Shown here: positions 26,101-33,428 of the stretch, in pieces
Layout of the letters: the number at the start of each line of letters is the position of its first letter
How positions within the stretch are numbered: position 1 is the stretch's first letter
NCBI RefSeq assembly: GCF_010233585.1
Contig: NZ_CP045997.1
Span: forward strand, 7,176,914-7,240,913
Reading direction: 5' to 3'
From: Spirosoma endbachense
GTDB taxonomy: Bacteria > Bacteroidota > Bacteroidia > Cytophagales > Spirosomataceae
DNA: 64,000 nt
Made by a program: the position numbers and the translations under genes
Notes under the pieces: model-generated
What the model saw: only the letters and a program-made list of their open reading frames with translations
Told to the model about the DNA's origin: nothing
The model's database searches: none

Positions 26101-27777
26101 GTGCAGGACATCCGGGCTACCTATCGTTTACCGCTCGACAAGATTCCGCTACTCGACTGGATGTCTGCCGATGCAATTTATGGGGTTGGTTACCAGTTTC
26201 AGGCTAACTCATTTGGTGTTGCCGACTCGTCGGGCGTGCCGTTTGGCAATATCCTGCGTAACAACCGCGAACGGGGTGTTACGGGCCGTGTCGACTTGAT
26301 TCGGCTTTACAACAAAATCCGTTATCTGCGTTTTGCCAATACGCCCTCCCCTATCCGCAAAAACTTCGCCCGTAACCCCGGCGATATTGAAGATATTGAG
26401 CGAAGTGAAAGCAAGATCCTGAAAAACTTCACACGGGCACTTTTAACCGTGCGGGGCATCAATTTCTCCTATACCATTCAGGAGTCTACGATTCTGCCGG
26501 GCTTCCTGCCTACGCCCAGGTTCTTTGGTTTAAGTCGGGAAAATGCCCCTGGCCTCGGGTTCGTATTGGGTGGTCAGGATTACAACATTGCTTACAAAGC
26601 GGCTCAGAAAGGCTGGCTATCGCCGAGTACGGTGCAGAATACGGCTTTCCAGCAGACGATTGCCAAAAATTTCAGCGCCCGAACCACCCTGGAACCGTTT
26701 AAAGATTTCAGGATGCAGGTCGAATGGCGGCTAACGCGCTCCGATGCCTATCAGGAATATTACCGGCCAGCCACGCAGGGTGGGCCATTTGAGACGCAGT
26801 CACCCGTTCGGAACGGTCAGTTCAGTATGTCGTTCTGGTCATTCCGAACCGCTTTTATCGGTCTGCGGAAAGATAATACGTCGCCGATTTTCGATCGTTT
26901 TGAAGAATATCGCCAATATTTTCTCGACCGCCTGACGAACCTCAATAAAGAAGGGGTTGGCCAGTATACCAAAACCTCGCAGGATGTTTTGATCCCGGCT
27001 TTCTTTGCTGCCTATAGCGGACAACCGAAAGAGAAAGCACAACTGTCGCCTTTCTATAGTTTCCCGCTGCCCAACTGGCGAATCGATTATAATGGCCTTT
27101 CAGGGCTCGATTTTATTCGCAAGAAATTCAGCGCGTTTACGATTACCCACAGCTATTCATCGAACTACAGCGTCGGTAATTTCATATCCAATCTCGAATA
27201 TGGAGCTGCTTACGTAAACCTGGCTGTCCAGAACTTTTCACCGGCGGCTATCGTAAACCAGTTGAATCAGTATGTGCCTGTGGTGGCCATGAGTACGATC
27301 ACCATGTCGGAGAAGTTTGCGCCAATGCTGGGCGTTCAATTCCAGACGAAAAGCCGCGTTACTGGCCGGCTGGAATACAACCAAAGTCGTGATATTGCGC
27401 TGAGTCTGTCGAACTCGCAGGTAGCCGAATTGAGCAATAAAGACCTGACGGCATCAATTGGCTTTACTCGTCAGAATGTGCGAATTCCGTTCCGCATCAA
27501 TGGTGCCTACAAACGGCTCAAAAACGATCTGACTTTTTCCTGCAATGTAACGTTCCGGGATACGCGCTCCATCCAGCGGAAGCTGGACGCCGAGCAGATT
27601 ATTACAGCTGGAAATGTAAACTTCCAGTTACGTCCGCAAATCAGTTACATCGTTAATCGCCGGTTAAATTTCAATTTCTATTTCGACCGGACGTTTAATG
27701 ATCCGCTGGTGTCGAACTCGTTCCGGCGAGCAACAACGGCGGGGGGCATTCAGGTGAAGTTCAATCTGGCCGAATAA
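20119..27777 (+). CDS. sprA: SprA, outer-membrane T9SS translocon / gliding protein
   Basis: About 2552 residues from the ATG at 20119. An ATG at 20152 (MNTCFPAVGR) is equally plausible, and both precede a signal peptide ending near SLAIAQ; the upstream TTG at 20047 is less likely. SprA forms a very large outer-membrane barrel through which T9SS cargo leaves the cell. Seen here: a low-complexity Pro/Thr/Arg-rich region after the signal, then long beta-strand-rich sequence, repeated phrases typical of SprA (SYLDDFEAARTIFDL, VDELRAYGYD, NMKLADVATVTASGR) and a C-terminal strand-rich end. Its size is normal for the family. The stop codon is followed at once by a long hairpin. Confidence 0.95.
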   Translation: MVNPYLVHKYLMNTCFPAVGRIVFTRNRTLIPILWIVLGTSLAIAQNQPATPTRRGAAGRRQQAAQDSARAEARRRATMRADSIKQAIKDRTDSIRAVRSANRRPTVNWPDRRATRFSERPSRSPFILRDPKGVSTDFHFDPEGKVNIAERVRSGVSLSGPPTPNSVQGRTNIATPGSSTAVSPDAAAPGTTTPGTISPGIPVPGLALPPSQFGMPYRPSESVPLSTYNQLQNQRVGQNVLREYSARSEGQSAVTGRGLIPKLELPPVIDRLFGGSNIDFKPNGFVTLDFGYLYQFIDNPVLPIRQRRNGNFLFNEQISINFNGKIGEKLGVLANFDTKASFNFENALKVNYKPGGGLPAFGTGQGLPNLPNLPTTPNLPGVPGANGSLPGFTPQNESILQGLEVGNISWAVNSQLIPGVQNLFGVKSQLRFGKLNATVVLSQQRSRKAEIVLRGGTSNRPFEIRADQYDENRHFFLSQFFRNIYEQSLKSLPQVTSGVNVTRIEVYVTNRTNTTESLRNIVGFQDLGEGNPYNQTNANLQPFSRNARTPADNAANGLFTKLTGNANAPFRQVDQTSDQLTTSYGLAKGTDYDFLRGSKRLTDREYKLQADLGYISLVTPLRNDEILAVAYEYTYQGRRYKVGELTEDYQSRKDDEVLVLKLLKSSTIRNNLQLPMWNLMMKNIYSLNTAQIVRQGFQLRIIYKDDLTGIDNPNLQEGRLTQNRPLVQVFGMDRLNQQLDAQPDGNFDFVENITVDSRYGKVIFPVLEPFGSYLERQFGADEDALKAKYVFNQLYKTTLADAQQQADRNKFFLKGSFQSGSGAEVQLPYGVNEQSITVTAGGVPLSPGADYVFEAQTGRLRIVNESVSNSGREIRISYEQPDLFQNQIRSLIGTHLDYTINRDISLGFTAMHMKETPAGYLTRVALGNEPVNNTILGLSANIRKDVPGLTRLLDKLPMVQTKELSTIQVSGEVAQLLPGTNPRARNESYLDDFEAARTIFDLTRQPTRWRLGATPQQFPQGSFQTPLESAYNRARMSVYSVDPTLYTPGSQGVVSNVDPDEVKKNVYERYFLPQDLFPGRSVRPVQLPESILDVSFFPAERGMYNYNPNLDPNGRLPNPRQNFGAVTRAIASDIDFDNANIENLTFWLMDPFVQGTAGVVRGSSDPTVQNTSNTKGGKLFFNIGDVSEDVIKDSRYEFENGFPIDSTVNSRNPGTEQTAWGRAPNQQFVTNAFQSGGRERQDIGLDGLGNTAEKTRFQSYLNTIRTRVSNPMALSAIEQDPAGDDFKFYLGEEADQQKYIVARYKNYMGMENNSPENTSTNQFLTPASSTLPDIEDLNIDNTINDTEAYYEYELDLRPGKLAVGQNKYIVDQVTVPSEGAPGGVVTWYQFRIPIREPTRKVGGINGFKSMRFIRMYMTDFEEPVVMRFAELQMEANQYRKYTGDLNQRGLQEVPEPYDAQFTVSTVNIEENSSTQAAQQGGEKYIYTVPPGYVRDRDYTQVSTVELNEQSMRMSVTNLRDGDSRGAFRNTNMDLLFRERIKMFLHMHNPDKEDGQVSAFVRLGTDYTDNYYEIEIPNLIHTPPNLTGDAANDEALRLQVWPEANNLDLALEELINLKASRNRELTRRTSLPYSLMSADGHYRLTVVGNPDLSAVQSVMIGMRNPKILGDGERPKSFTIWVDELRAYGYDQHAGMAAIGFVNMKLADVATVTASGRITTFGFGGVQTRIGDRARETTSEFGVSSAISLDKFLPQNWGFRIPLYVNYDHRNVDPHFDPLDPDTPLETSLSTKAEGAERTSYRQLVQDNTTRRGYNFSNVRKVKTSPNAKSHFYDFENLAFTYAYNDMKRTNILTQEYLQQQTRGGIAYTYSGQPKTFEPFRNKASFDAPYLRWLKDFNLTPLPTLVSIRTDMDRSFIKTQLRSSDLTTNGIAPQYEKYFLFNRYYDLTWNLTRSLVLTYKAQANAIIDEPAGDINTQAKRDSIINSIKHLGRMKNFVQDIRATYRLPLDKIPLLDWMSADAIYGVGYQFQANSFGVADSSGVPFGNILRNNRERGVTGRVDLIRLYNKIRYLRFANTPSPIRKNFARNPGDIEDIERSESKILKNFTRALLTVRGINFSYTIQESTILPGFLPTPRFFGLSRENAPGLGFVLGGQDYNIAYKAAQKGWLSPSTVQNTAFQQTIAKNFSARTTLEPFKDFRMQVEWRLTRSDAYQEYYRPATQGGPFETQSPVRNGQFSMSFWSFRTAFIGLRKDNTSPIFDRFEEYRQYFLDRLTNLNKEGVGQYTKTSQDVLIPAFFAAYSGQPKEKAQLSPFYSFPLPNWRIDYNGLSGLDFIRKKFSAFTITHSYSSNYSVGNFISNLEYGAAYVNLAVQNFSPAAIVNQLNQYVPVVAMSTITMSEKFAPMLGVQFQTKSRVTGRLEYNQSRDIALSLSNSQVAELSNKDLTASIGFTRQNVRIPFRINGAYKRLKNDLTFSCNVTFRDTRSIQRKLDAEQIITAGNVNFQLRPQISYIVNRRLNFNFYFDRTFNDPLVSNSFRRATTAGGIQVKFNLAE

Positions 27778-27860
27778 GCTTCATAAGCAGGATTGGCTAT
27801 TTGTAGAGTCGGGCACTTATCGTTCCGGGCTCTATAAATAGCCAATCCTGCTTATGAAGC
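27778..27860 (+). terminator. Long hairpin directly after the sprA stop
   Basis: Arms 27778-27802 and 27836-27860 are perfect 25-bp inverse complements. After one mismatch the pairing continues a few more bases (TAGAG / CTCTA). The stem starts on the first base after the sprA stop codon. No T-tract; a terminator or 3'-end stabiliser is inferred. Confidence 0.7.
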
Positions 27861-28044
27861 GACAACAGACGGCAAAGTATCTGGCGGATGAGTATGTATG
27901 CTCAACGGTTACAGATCATCGCTTGTACAGAGCAGAATCGATACACTATTTTTTGCGAATCAACATGGGCGTTGGCAGTAATTGACATACTGCCAACCCT
28001 CCTGGTAAACACATCTCCCTACCGAAAATTTGCTTCCTAATTCA

Positions 28045-28074
28045 GTCAACAAAGTTGACCGTTTGCTGGTTGAC
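28045..28074 (+). promoter_or_regulatory. Candidate operator upstream of the aldo/keto reductase
   Basis: GTCAAC (28045-28050), 3 nt, GTTGAC (28054-28059) form a palindrome, and a third GTTGAC half-site is at 28069-28074. The group lies 27-56 bp before the start codon, a usual position for a repressor site. The regulator is unknown. Confidence 0.4.
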
Positions 28075-28100
28075 TTTATTGTACATTAACAAAAGAGACC

Positions 28101-29159
28101 ATGAACTACAATTTTCTCGGTAACACCGGAGTCCAGGTGTCCGAAATCTGTCTGGGTACCATGACCTTTGGTGGTGATGGTCATTGGCAGGCAATTGGTG
28201 AACTCCAGCAGGATAGTGTCAATGAGCTTATTAAAACCGCTGTCGATGAAGGCATTAATTTCATCGATACCGCCAACGTTTATTCATTCGGAAAGTCAGA
28301 GTCGCTTTTAGGCGAGTCTATCAAAAGCCTGGGATTATCGCGGAGTGAACTTGTTATTGCAACCAAAGTTCGGGGGCGAATGGGCGAGGGCAAAAACCAG
28401 GTTGGGCTGGGCCGTTTACAAATCATCCAGCAACTGGACGACAGCCTGAAGCGGTTACAGACAGACTATGTCGATTTGTACCAGATTCATGGTTTCGATT
28501 CCTCAACACCATTGGAAGAGACCATGCGTGGGCTGGAGGATGTGGTGCGTAGTGGTAAAGTTCGCTACATTGGCTGTTCAAATCTGGCAGCCTGGCAAAT
28601 CATGAAAGCGAATGGTATTGCCGATAAGTATGGCTGGAGTAAATTTGTTTCAACCCAGAATTATTACTCCATTGCCGGTCGCGATCTCGAAAACGAAATC
28701 GTGCCGCTGGTACAGGATCAACAGATGGCCATCTTGCCCTGGAGTCCATTGGCCGGTGGTTTTCTATCAGGCAAATACACGCGCGATAACAAACCCACCG
28801 ATGGGTCGCGTCGCCTGAGCTTCGATTTCCCGCCCATCGATCAGGAAAAAGCGTACGATATTATCGAAGTCATGCAACGCATTGGCGAAGATCATGGTGT
28901 ATCGGTAGCGCGTATTGCCCTGGCCTGGGTTCTGGCTAAACCGGGCGTAACCAGTGTGATTATTGGTGCTAAAAATACGGCTCAATTAATCGACAATATT
29001 AAAGCGGCTGATCTCAGTCTGACCACCGAGCAACTGGAACAACTCGATGAAGTTAGTGCCCGGCCCAAGCCATATCCTCAATGGATGATTGAGCGTCAGG
29101 GCCGCGACAGGCTGGCTCCAGCTAGTTTTTCGCCTACCCAGTCGACGATGGTCAAGTGA
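28101..29159 (+). CDS. Aldo/keto reductase
   Basis: 352 residues. TIM-barrel AKR features: GNTGVQVSEICLGTMTFGG at the N-terminus, FIDTANVYSFGKSE with catalytic Asp and Tyr, TKVRGRMG with the Lys, VDLYQIHGFD with the His, and the NADPH-binding C-terminal stretch SVIIGAKNTAQLIDNI. It reduces aldehydes or ketones with NADPH; the substrate is not predictable. It interrupts the otherwise familiar sprA-gcvH order and has its own possible operator, so it is likely an inserted, independently controlled gene. Confidence 0.92.
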   Translation: MNYNFLGNTGVQVSEICLGTMTFGGDGHWQAIGELQQDSVNELIKTAVDEGINFIDTANVYSFGKSESLLGESIKSLGLSRSELVIATKVRGRMGEGKNQVGLGRLQIIQQLDDSLKRLQTDYVDLYQIHGFDSSTPLEETMRGLEDVVRSGKVRYIGCSNLAAWQIMKANGIADKYGWSKFVSTQNYYSIAGRDLENEIVPLVQDQQMAILPWSPLAGGFLSGKYTRDNKPTDGSRRLSFDFPPIDQEKAYDIIEVMQRIGEDHGVSVARIALAWVLAKPGVTSVIIGAKNTAQLIDNIKAADLSLTTEQLEQLDEVSARPKPYPQWMIERQGRDRLAPASFSPTQSTMVK

Positions 29160-29255
29160 AGAAAGGCTGATACATTGGGGTGAACCCCCTGCATTGCTAT
29201 TTGCAAATCCGAGCTAGTCTACCGTATTTTGTGCGTATAAATCAATCACCCCGCA

Positions 29256-29639
29256 ATGAATTTTCCTGCAGAACTGAGTTATACGGAGGATCACGAGTGG
29301 ATTCGGATAGAAGCTGATGGCACAGCCTTAATCGGCATTACGGACTTCGCACAGCATGAACTGGGCGATATCGTCTATGTAGACGTTACTACCGTTGGGC
29401 AATCGCTCGCTAAAGGTGACGTTTTCGGTTCGGTTGAAGCGGTTAAAACCGTATCTGACCTCTTTTTGCCAATTGAAGGTGAAGTATTGGAGCTAAACCC
29501 AGCGATCGAAAATTCACCCGAATTACTGAACAGCGACCCTTATGGCGAAGGCTGGATCATTCGTGTGAAACCAGTCGACATCAATCAGAATGACGGATTG
29601 CTAAAGGCGGATGCCTATCAGGAATTGGTTGGTGCCTGA
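29256..29639 (+). CDS. gcvH: Glycine cleavage system H protein
   Basis: 127 residues, full length. The lipoyl-lysine motif [11 protein letters not shown] (Lys64) and the conserved [15 protein letters not shown] and [10 protein letters not shown] segments are present. The H protein carries the lipoyl arm that shuttles the aminomethyl group between the P, T and L proteins. It belongs to the ruvA-sprA-gcvH-vanZ neighbourhood conserved in Bacteroidota. A TTG (29201) and a near-consensus TATTTTG (about 29225) upstream may be its promoter. Confidence 0.96.
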   Translation: MNFPAELSYTEDHEWIRIEADGTALIGITDFAQHELGDIVYVDVTTVGQSLAKGDVFGSVEAVKTVSDLFLPIEGEVLELNPAIENSPELLNSDPYGEGWIIRVKPVDINQNDGLLKADAYQELVGA

Positions 29640-29662
29640 TTCACTCTTTCACAAAACATGAG

Positions 29663-29700
29663 AAGGCTCCGACAGGCTGACCGCCCGTGGAGCCTTTTTT
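29663..29700 (+). terminator. Intrinsic terminator after gcvH
   Basis: AAGGCTCC (29663-29670) pairs with GGAGCCTT (29689-29696), followed by T residues. Confidence 0.8.
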
Positions 29701-29757
29701 ATAACTATATTTTACCCCATATCCCCCTCTTCATGAAAATAAAGAAGGGTGAAGGTT

Positions 29758-31044
29758 ATGCAACTCTTACTCCGTTCTGCCCGTATTGTAGACCCCGCTT
29801 CGTTGTTCGACGGACAGCTAGTTGATCTGTTCATTATAAACGGCCTGATCCGGCAAATCGGCACCAACCTACAGGTCGATGAGGGCGTTCGTATTGTAGA
29901 AGTCGACCATTTACATGTGTCCCCAGGCTGGGTAGACATGCGCGTATCGGCGCAGGACCCTGGTTTCGAGCATAAAGAAGACATTACAAGCGTATGTCAG
30001 GCCGCAAAAGCCGGTGGTTTTACGGATATTGTGGTTTTGCCCAACACGCTGCCTGTCATTGATTCGAAAGGGCCACTGGGCTATGTCCGGCGTATGGCCG
30101 AAGGGCAGCCTGTAAGCGTTCATGTTACGGCGGCCGTAACAAAGAAAGCCGCCGGAGAAGACTTCACCGAAATGCTCGACCTCCACCACGCCGGGGCCGT
30201 AGCATTTACTGACGGAACTCATACGCTTCAAAATCCAGACCTGTTACTCAAGACATTACAGTATCTGCAACCCATTGATGGCTTGTTGATGAATCGGCCT
30301 GAAGAAACGTTACTAACGCTTTTCGGGCAAATGCACGAAGGCATCCAGAGTACGTTGCTTGGCCTGAAGGGAATCCCTGCTCTAGCCGAAGAATTAATGG
30401 TTGAGCGGGATTTACGACTACTGGATTATGTGCTGGGAGCGGATCATACTTATGTCCGCCCTGTTCTTCATTTCTCGACCATTTCATCGGCTCGTTCGGT
30501 GGAACTGATTCGTCAGGCAAAGGCCAACGGTACGCCCGTCAGTTGCGATGTTGCAGCTCATCAGCTTGTATTCGATGATTCAGCGCTGGCCGGATTTGAC
30601 ACCAATCTCAAAGTAAATCCACCCTTCCGGTCAGTAAAGGATGTAGACGCACTTTGGGCGGGCCTGGCCGATGGAACAATCGATGCTATCGTATCGGATC
30701 ATACTCCGCAGGATGCGGAAAGCAAAAATCTGGAGTTTGATCAGGCGGAGTTCGGGATCATCGGCCTGGAAACTGTTTTCGCGCTCGCAGCAACGCACAA
30801 TCGAAATCTTTCGCTGTCTCAGTTAATCGACAAGCTGACGATTCGTCCGCGGCATATTCTGCGATTACCGTCCGTGACGATTGCGGAAGGTCAACCCGCC
30901 AGCCTTACGCTTTTTGATCCAGCCGGAACCTGGGTTTATGACCAAACATTCTCTAAATCAAAAAATTCGCCCTTTTTAGGTCAGACGCTTACCGGACGTG
31001 TTATCGGGACTGTGCATCAGGGTCAATTTAACCATAATGCATGA
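29758..31044 (+). CDS. Dihydroorotase-like amidohydrolase lacking metal ligands (pseudo-DHOase)
   Basis: 428 residues from the ATG at 29758 (a GTG at 29749 is possible). The overall fold and many landmarks match class I dihydroorotase (PGFEHKEDI, LHFST, NPPFR, DGTIDAIVSDHTP). The hallmark metal motif D-x-H-x-H followed by F-R-E-P-G reads VDMRVSAQDPG here: both His are replaced (Arg62, Ser64) and the substrate Arg is Gln66. The usual third His (HxED) is also absent (NRPEE). By analogy with inactive DHO-like subunits that assemble with aspartate transcarbamoylase, it may be a structural pyrimidine-pathway partner (inference). The next gene overlaps it by 4 nt. Confidence 0.85.
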   Translation: MQLLLRSARIVDPASLFDGQLVDLFIINGLIRQIGTNLQVDEGVRIVEVDHLHVSPGWVDMRVSAQDPGFEHKEDITSVCQAAKAGGFTDIVVLPNTLPVIDSKGPLGYVRRMAEGQPVSVHVTAAVTKKAAGEDFTEMLDLHHAGAVAFTDGTHTLQNPDLLLKTLQYLQPIDGLLMNRPEETLLTLFGQMHEGIQSTLLGLKGIPALAEELMVERDLRLLDYVLGADHTYVRPVLHFSTISSARSVELIRQAKANGTPVSCDVAAHQLVFDDSALAGFDTNLKVNPPFRSVKDVDALWAGLADGTIDAIVSDHTPQDAESKNLEFDQAEFGIIGLETVFALAATHNRNLSLSQLIDKLTIRPRHILRLPSVTIAEGQPASLTLFDPAGTWVYDQTFSKSKNSPFLGQTLTGRVIGTVHQGQFNHNA

Positions 31045-31592
31045 AAGCTATCCTCGCTTATTTCAATCATCCGTTGTTAAAGATTCCGCTTCTTAGCGGA
31101 CTGGCTACGGGTGTTTTATGTTTTCTCTATTTTCTGGCGCTTTACGCACTGGGGATAGCGCCACTCGGCAATATTCGGGTATTGGATTTTGGCATTCACA
31201 TCATCATGATGATAGCCGCCGTTTGGTATTATCGAAAATACATCGGCCACGGCATGCTGCATCTTTGGGAAGGCATAACGATTTGCTACGTGCTGAACAC
31301 TATTGCAGCACTGGTGACCGCCTGGCTTATCTATTTCTTTGTGACCCAGGTCAATCCGGATGTCTTTGCTGAGTATGTCGTTAATTCTAAAAAATTATTA
31401 CTCGAAGGCAAGAAACAATTGGTTGATCAGTTTGGGCCCGATACATTCAACGACCAGTGGTCAAAGGTTTCCAATATGACACCCGGTGTACTGCTTCCTG
31501 ATGAGCTGACGAAAAAAACGGCACTGGCAGTACTGCCAGTCCTTATTATTTCGCTTATTTTTCGTAAGCAGGATTACAACGTTTTACAGTAG
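31041..31592 (+). CDS. DUF4199-type membrane protein
   Basis: 183 residues, ATGA overlap with the preceding gene. Four hydrophobic segments (about 11-35, 44-62, 72-97 and 160-175), with a soluble loop at about 100-155, fit DUF4199, a Bacteroidota inner-membrane family of unknown role. The first helices contain LSGLATGVLCFLYF and the second FGIHIIMMIAAVWYYRKY. The overlap suggests co-expression with the dihydroorotase-like protein. Confidence 0.75.
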   Translation: MKAILAYFNHPLLKIPLLSGLATGVLCFLYFLALYALGIAPLGNIRVLDFGIHIIMMIAAVWYYRKYIGHGMLHLWEGITICYVLNTIAALVTAWLIYFFVTQVNPDVFAEYVVNSKKLLLEGKKQLVDQFGPDTFNDQWSKVSNMTPGVLLPDELTKKTALAVLPVLIISLIFRKQDYNVLQ

Positions 31593-31647
31593 TTCTGACC
31601 ACAAAAAACATTCTCACACTGTTCTGTTAGCCTAGCCCGATACAAAT

Positions 31648-32169
31648 ATGAACGAACAACCGTCCTCCACCCGCATTGCGTTGAAATGGGGGCTCTTTCT
31701 CGGTTTAGCCTTGATCGCCATCACGCTGGTGATGTACCTCACCGATCAGGCAGGTAATGGCTGGTTTAATCTATTGACTCTTGTTGTCATGGTTGCTTTT
31801 TTAATTCTAGCCATGCGAGATTACAGGACAAGTACGGGTGGCTACATGAGCTATGGCGAAGGATTCGGTATTGGCGCACTCTTATCGGCCGTCGGAGGAT
31901 TATTATCGGCTGCGTTCATTACCTTCTACAACGTCGTTATTGATCCTACTATTCAGCAACGGGCTTTTGAACAGGCACGCGAAAAGCTGGAAGAGCAGGG
32001 AAAATTATCCGATGAGCAGATTGATCAGGCCCTCGAATTTTCACAAAAATTTCAATCACCGGGCTTTACCTTCATTGCCGGTGTTTTTGGTACGCTCATC
32101 TTCGGGGCTCTTTTGTCATTAATTATTGCCGCTTTTATACGCCGGAATAAAACCAATCCGTTTGAATAA
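31648..32169 (+). CDS. DUF4199-type membrane protein
   Basis: 173 residues. Hydrophobic segments near 13-30, 38-54, 75-100 and 142-163. The family-typical segment YRTSTGGYMSYGEGFGIG followed by LLSAVGGLLSAAF is clear. The loop at about 110-140 is charged and helical (QAREKLEEQGKLSDEQID). It lies 55 bp after the other DUF4199 gene, so the two may be distant duplicates in one operon. Function unknown. Confidence 0.82.
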   Translation: MNEQPSSTRIALKWGLFLGLALIAITLVMYLTDQAGNGWFNLLTLVVMVAFLILAMRDYRTSTGGYMSYGEGFGIGALLSAVGGLLSAAFITFYNVVIDPTIQQRAFEQAREKLEEQGKLSDEQIDQALEFSQKFQSPGFTFIAGVFGTLIFGALLSLIIAAFIRRNKTNPFE

Positions 32170-32240
32170 ACAGGTAATTAGGTAACTTGGTAATTCAAGT
32201 ATAGTCTTTTCGTATATACTGTATAATTACCTAATCACTG
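32168..32240 (+). terminator. Imperfect hairpin between DUF4199 and gldF
   Basis: A stem of about 17 bp between 32168-32185 and 32224-32240 with one or two mismatches, built around GGTAATTAGGTAA against TTACCTAATCAC. It is AT-rich and may attenuate read-through into gldF. Confidence 0.4.
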
Positions 32241-32260
32241 TTTACATAATTAAAAACCCT

Positions 32261-32986
32261 GTGCTTGCCATTTTCCGCAAAGAAGTCAATCAGTTTTTCT
32301 CGTCGCCTATCGCCTATATCATCATGGCTGTGTTCCTGACGGTGACAGGATTATTGCTATGGGTATTTCCTGACACCAGCCTGCTCGAAAATGGTTATGC
32401 AGATATGGGTACTTTTTTCAACCTGACTCCCTATGTCATGCTGTTTCTTGTACCGGCCATTACCATGCGCTCCATTGCCGACGAAGTGCGTTCCGGCACG
32501 CTTGAATGGCTGCTGACCAAGCCGGTCAGTCGGTGGGGAGTAGTAGGTGGAAAATTTCTGGCGAGCTGGTTACTGGTTTTCGTGACGTTGCTGCCAACTC
32601 TTCTGTATTATATCTCCTTATATCAACTCGGTTCACCGATTGGGAATATCGACTCAGCCGGTGTATTCGGATCATACATTGGCCTTGTTTTATTGGCGGG
32701 TGTTTTTGTTGCCATTGGCCTTTGGGCGTCGTCGCTCAATGAGAATCAGGTAGTCGCTTTTGTTCTGGGCGTTTTTTTTTCTTTTCTGCTTTATAGTGGT
32801 TTGAGCGCACTGGCCGGATTGTCAATACTTGGCAGTTTATCATACTATTTGGCCTATTTTGCATTAGATGAGCAATACCGAGCCCTGGGGCGTGGCTTAA
32901 TAGACTCGCGTAATGTCGTTTATCTGATAAGTTTAATGGCCTTCTTTTTGCTGATAACAGTAAATAGGCTGAAAACAACCGTATAG
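32261..32986 (+). CDS. gldF: GldF, gliding-motility ABC transporter permease
   Basis: 241 residues, GTG start. Six hydrophobic segments of an ABC-2 permease. The landmark FRKEVNQFFSSPIAYIIM opens the protein, and TMRSIADEVRSGTLEWLLTKP follows the second helix, both typical of GldF. GldF works with GldA (ATPase) and GldG in gliding bacteria and is needed for gliding in some species. Neither gldG nor gldA is adjacent; the next gene encodes a VanZ-like protein 16 bp away. Confidence 0.88.
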   Translation: MLAIFRKEVNQFFSSPIAYIIMAVFLTVTGLLLWVFPDTSLLENGYADMGTFFNLTPYVMLFLVPAITMRSIADEVRSGTLEWLLTKPVSRWGVVGGKFLASWLLVFVTLLPTLLYYISLYQLGSPIGNIDSAGVFGSYIGLVLLAGVFVAIGLWASSLNENQVVAFVLGVFFSFLLYSGLSALAGLSILGSLSYYLAYFALDEQYRALGRGLIDSRNVVYLISLMAFFLLITVNRLKTTV

Positions 32987-33002
32987 AATTGAACACAGTA
33001 GA

Positions 33003-33359
33003 ATGAATTATTTAACCATAACCCGTTGGCTGGCTATTGGCTGGACAATTATCATGCTTATTGGCTGTCTGACGCCACATGATCAGGTACCCGGTGTTTT
33101 GATAACATGGAGTGATAAACTGCTGCACATTGCCATATTTGCGCTCTTTGGATTGCTCTGGATGGAGGCTGGTACCCGGCTAACTGTTGTCATCCTGTCT
33201 GGACTGATTTTAGGAGGTTTAATAGAAGCTCTTCAATATCTGTTGCCCATTAATCGCAGTGCAGACTGGGCCGACCTGGCTGCCGACTTTGCCGGAACAA
33301 TTGTTGGTGTAGGTCTGGCCCTTATCTGGTCGAGACTATACCCCAATCATCGTTTTTAA
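33003..33359 (+). CDS. VanZ family membrane protein
   Basis: 118 residues with four predicted membrane helices. Conserved VanZ features: SDKLLHIAIFALFGLLW in helix 2 and GLIEALQYLLP, then RSADWADLAADFAGTIVG. A vanZ gene follows gcvH in the Bacteroidota ruvA-sprA-gcvH order; here it is separated from gcvH by five inserted or rearranged genes. Its function outside teicoplanin resistance is unknown. Confidence 0.88.
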   Translation: MNYLTITRWLAIGWTIIMLIGCLTPHDQVPGVLITWSDKLLHIAIFALFGLLWMEAGTRLTVVILSGLILGGLIEALQYLLPINRSADWADLAADFAGTIVGVGLALIWSRLYPNHRF

Positions 33360-33428
33360 ATTCTAGCCGTTAAGCAAGTGGCGTCTCAGAAAAATTTACC
33401 AATTTGACTACTCAAATCATCGATCATT

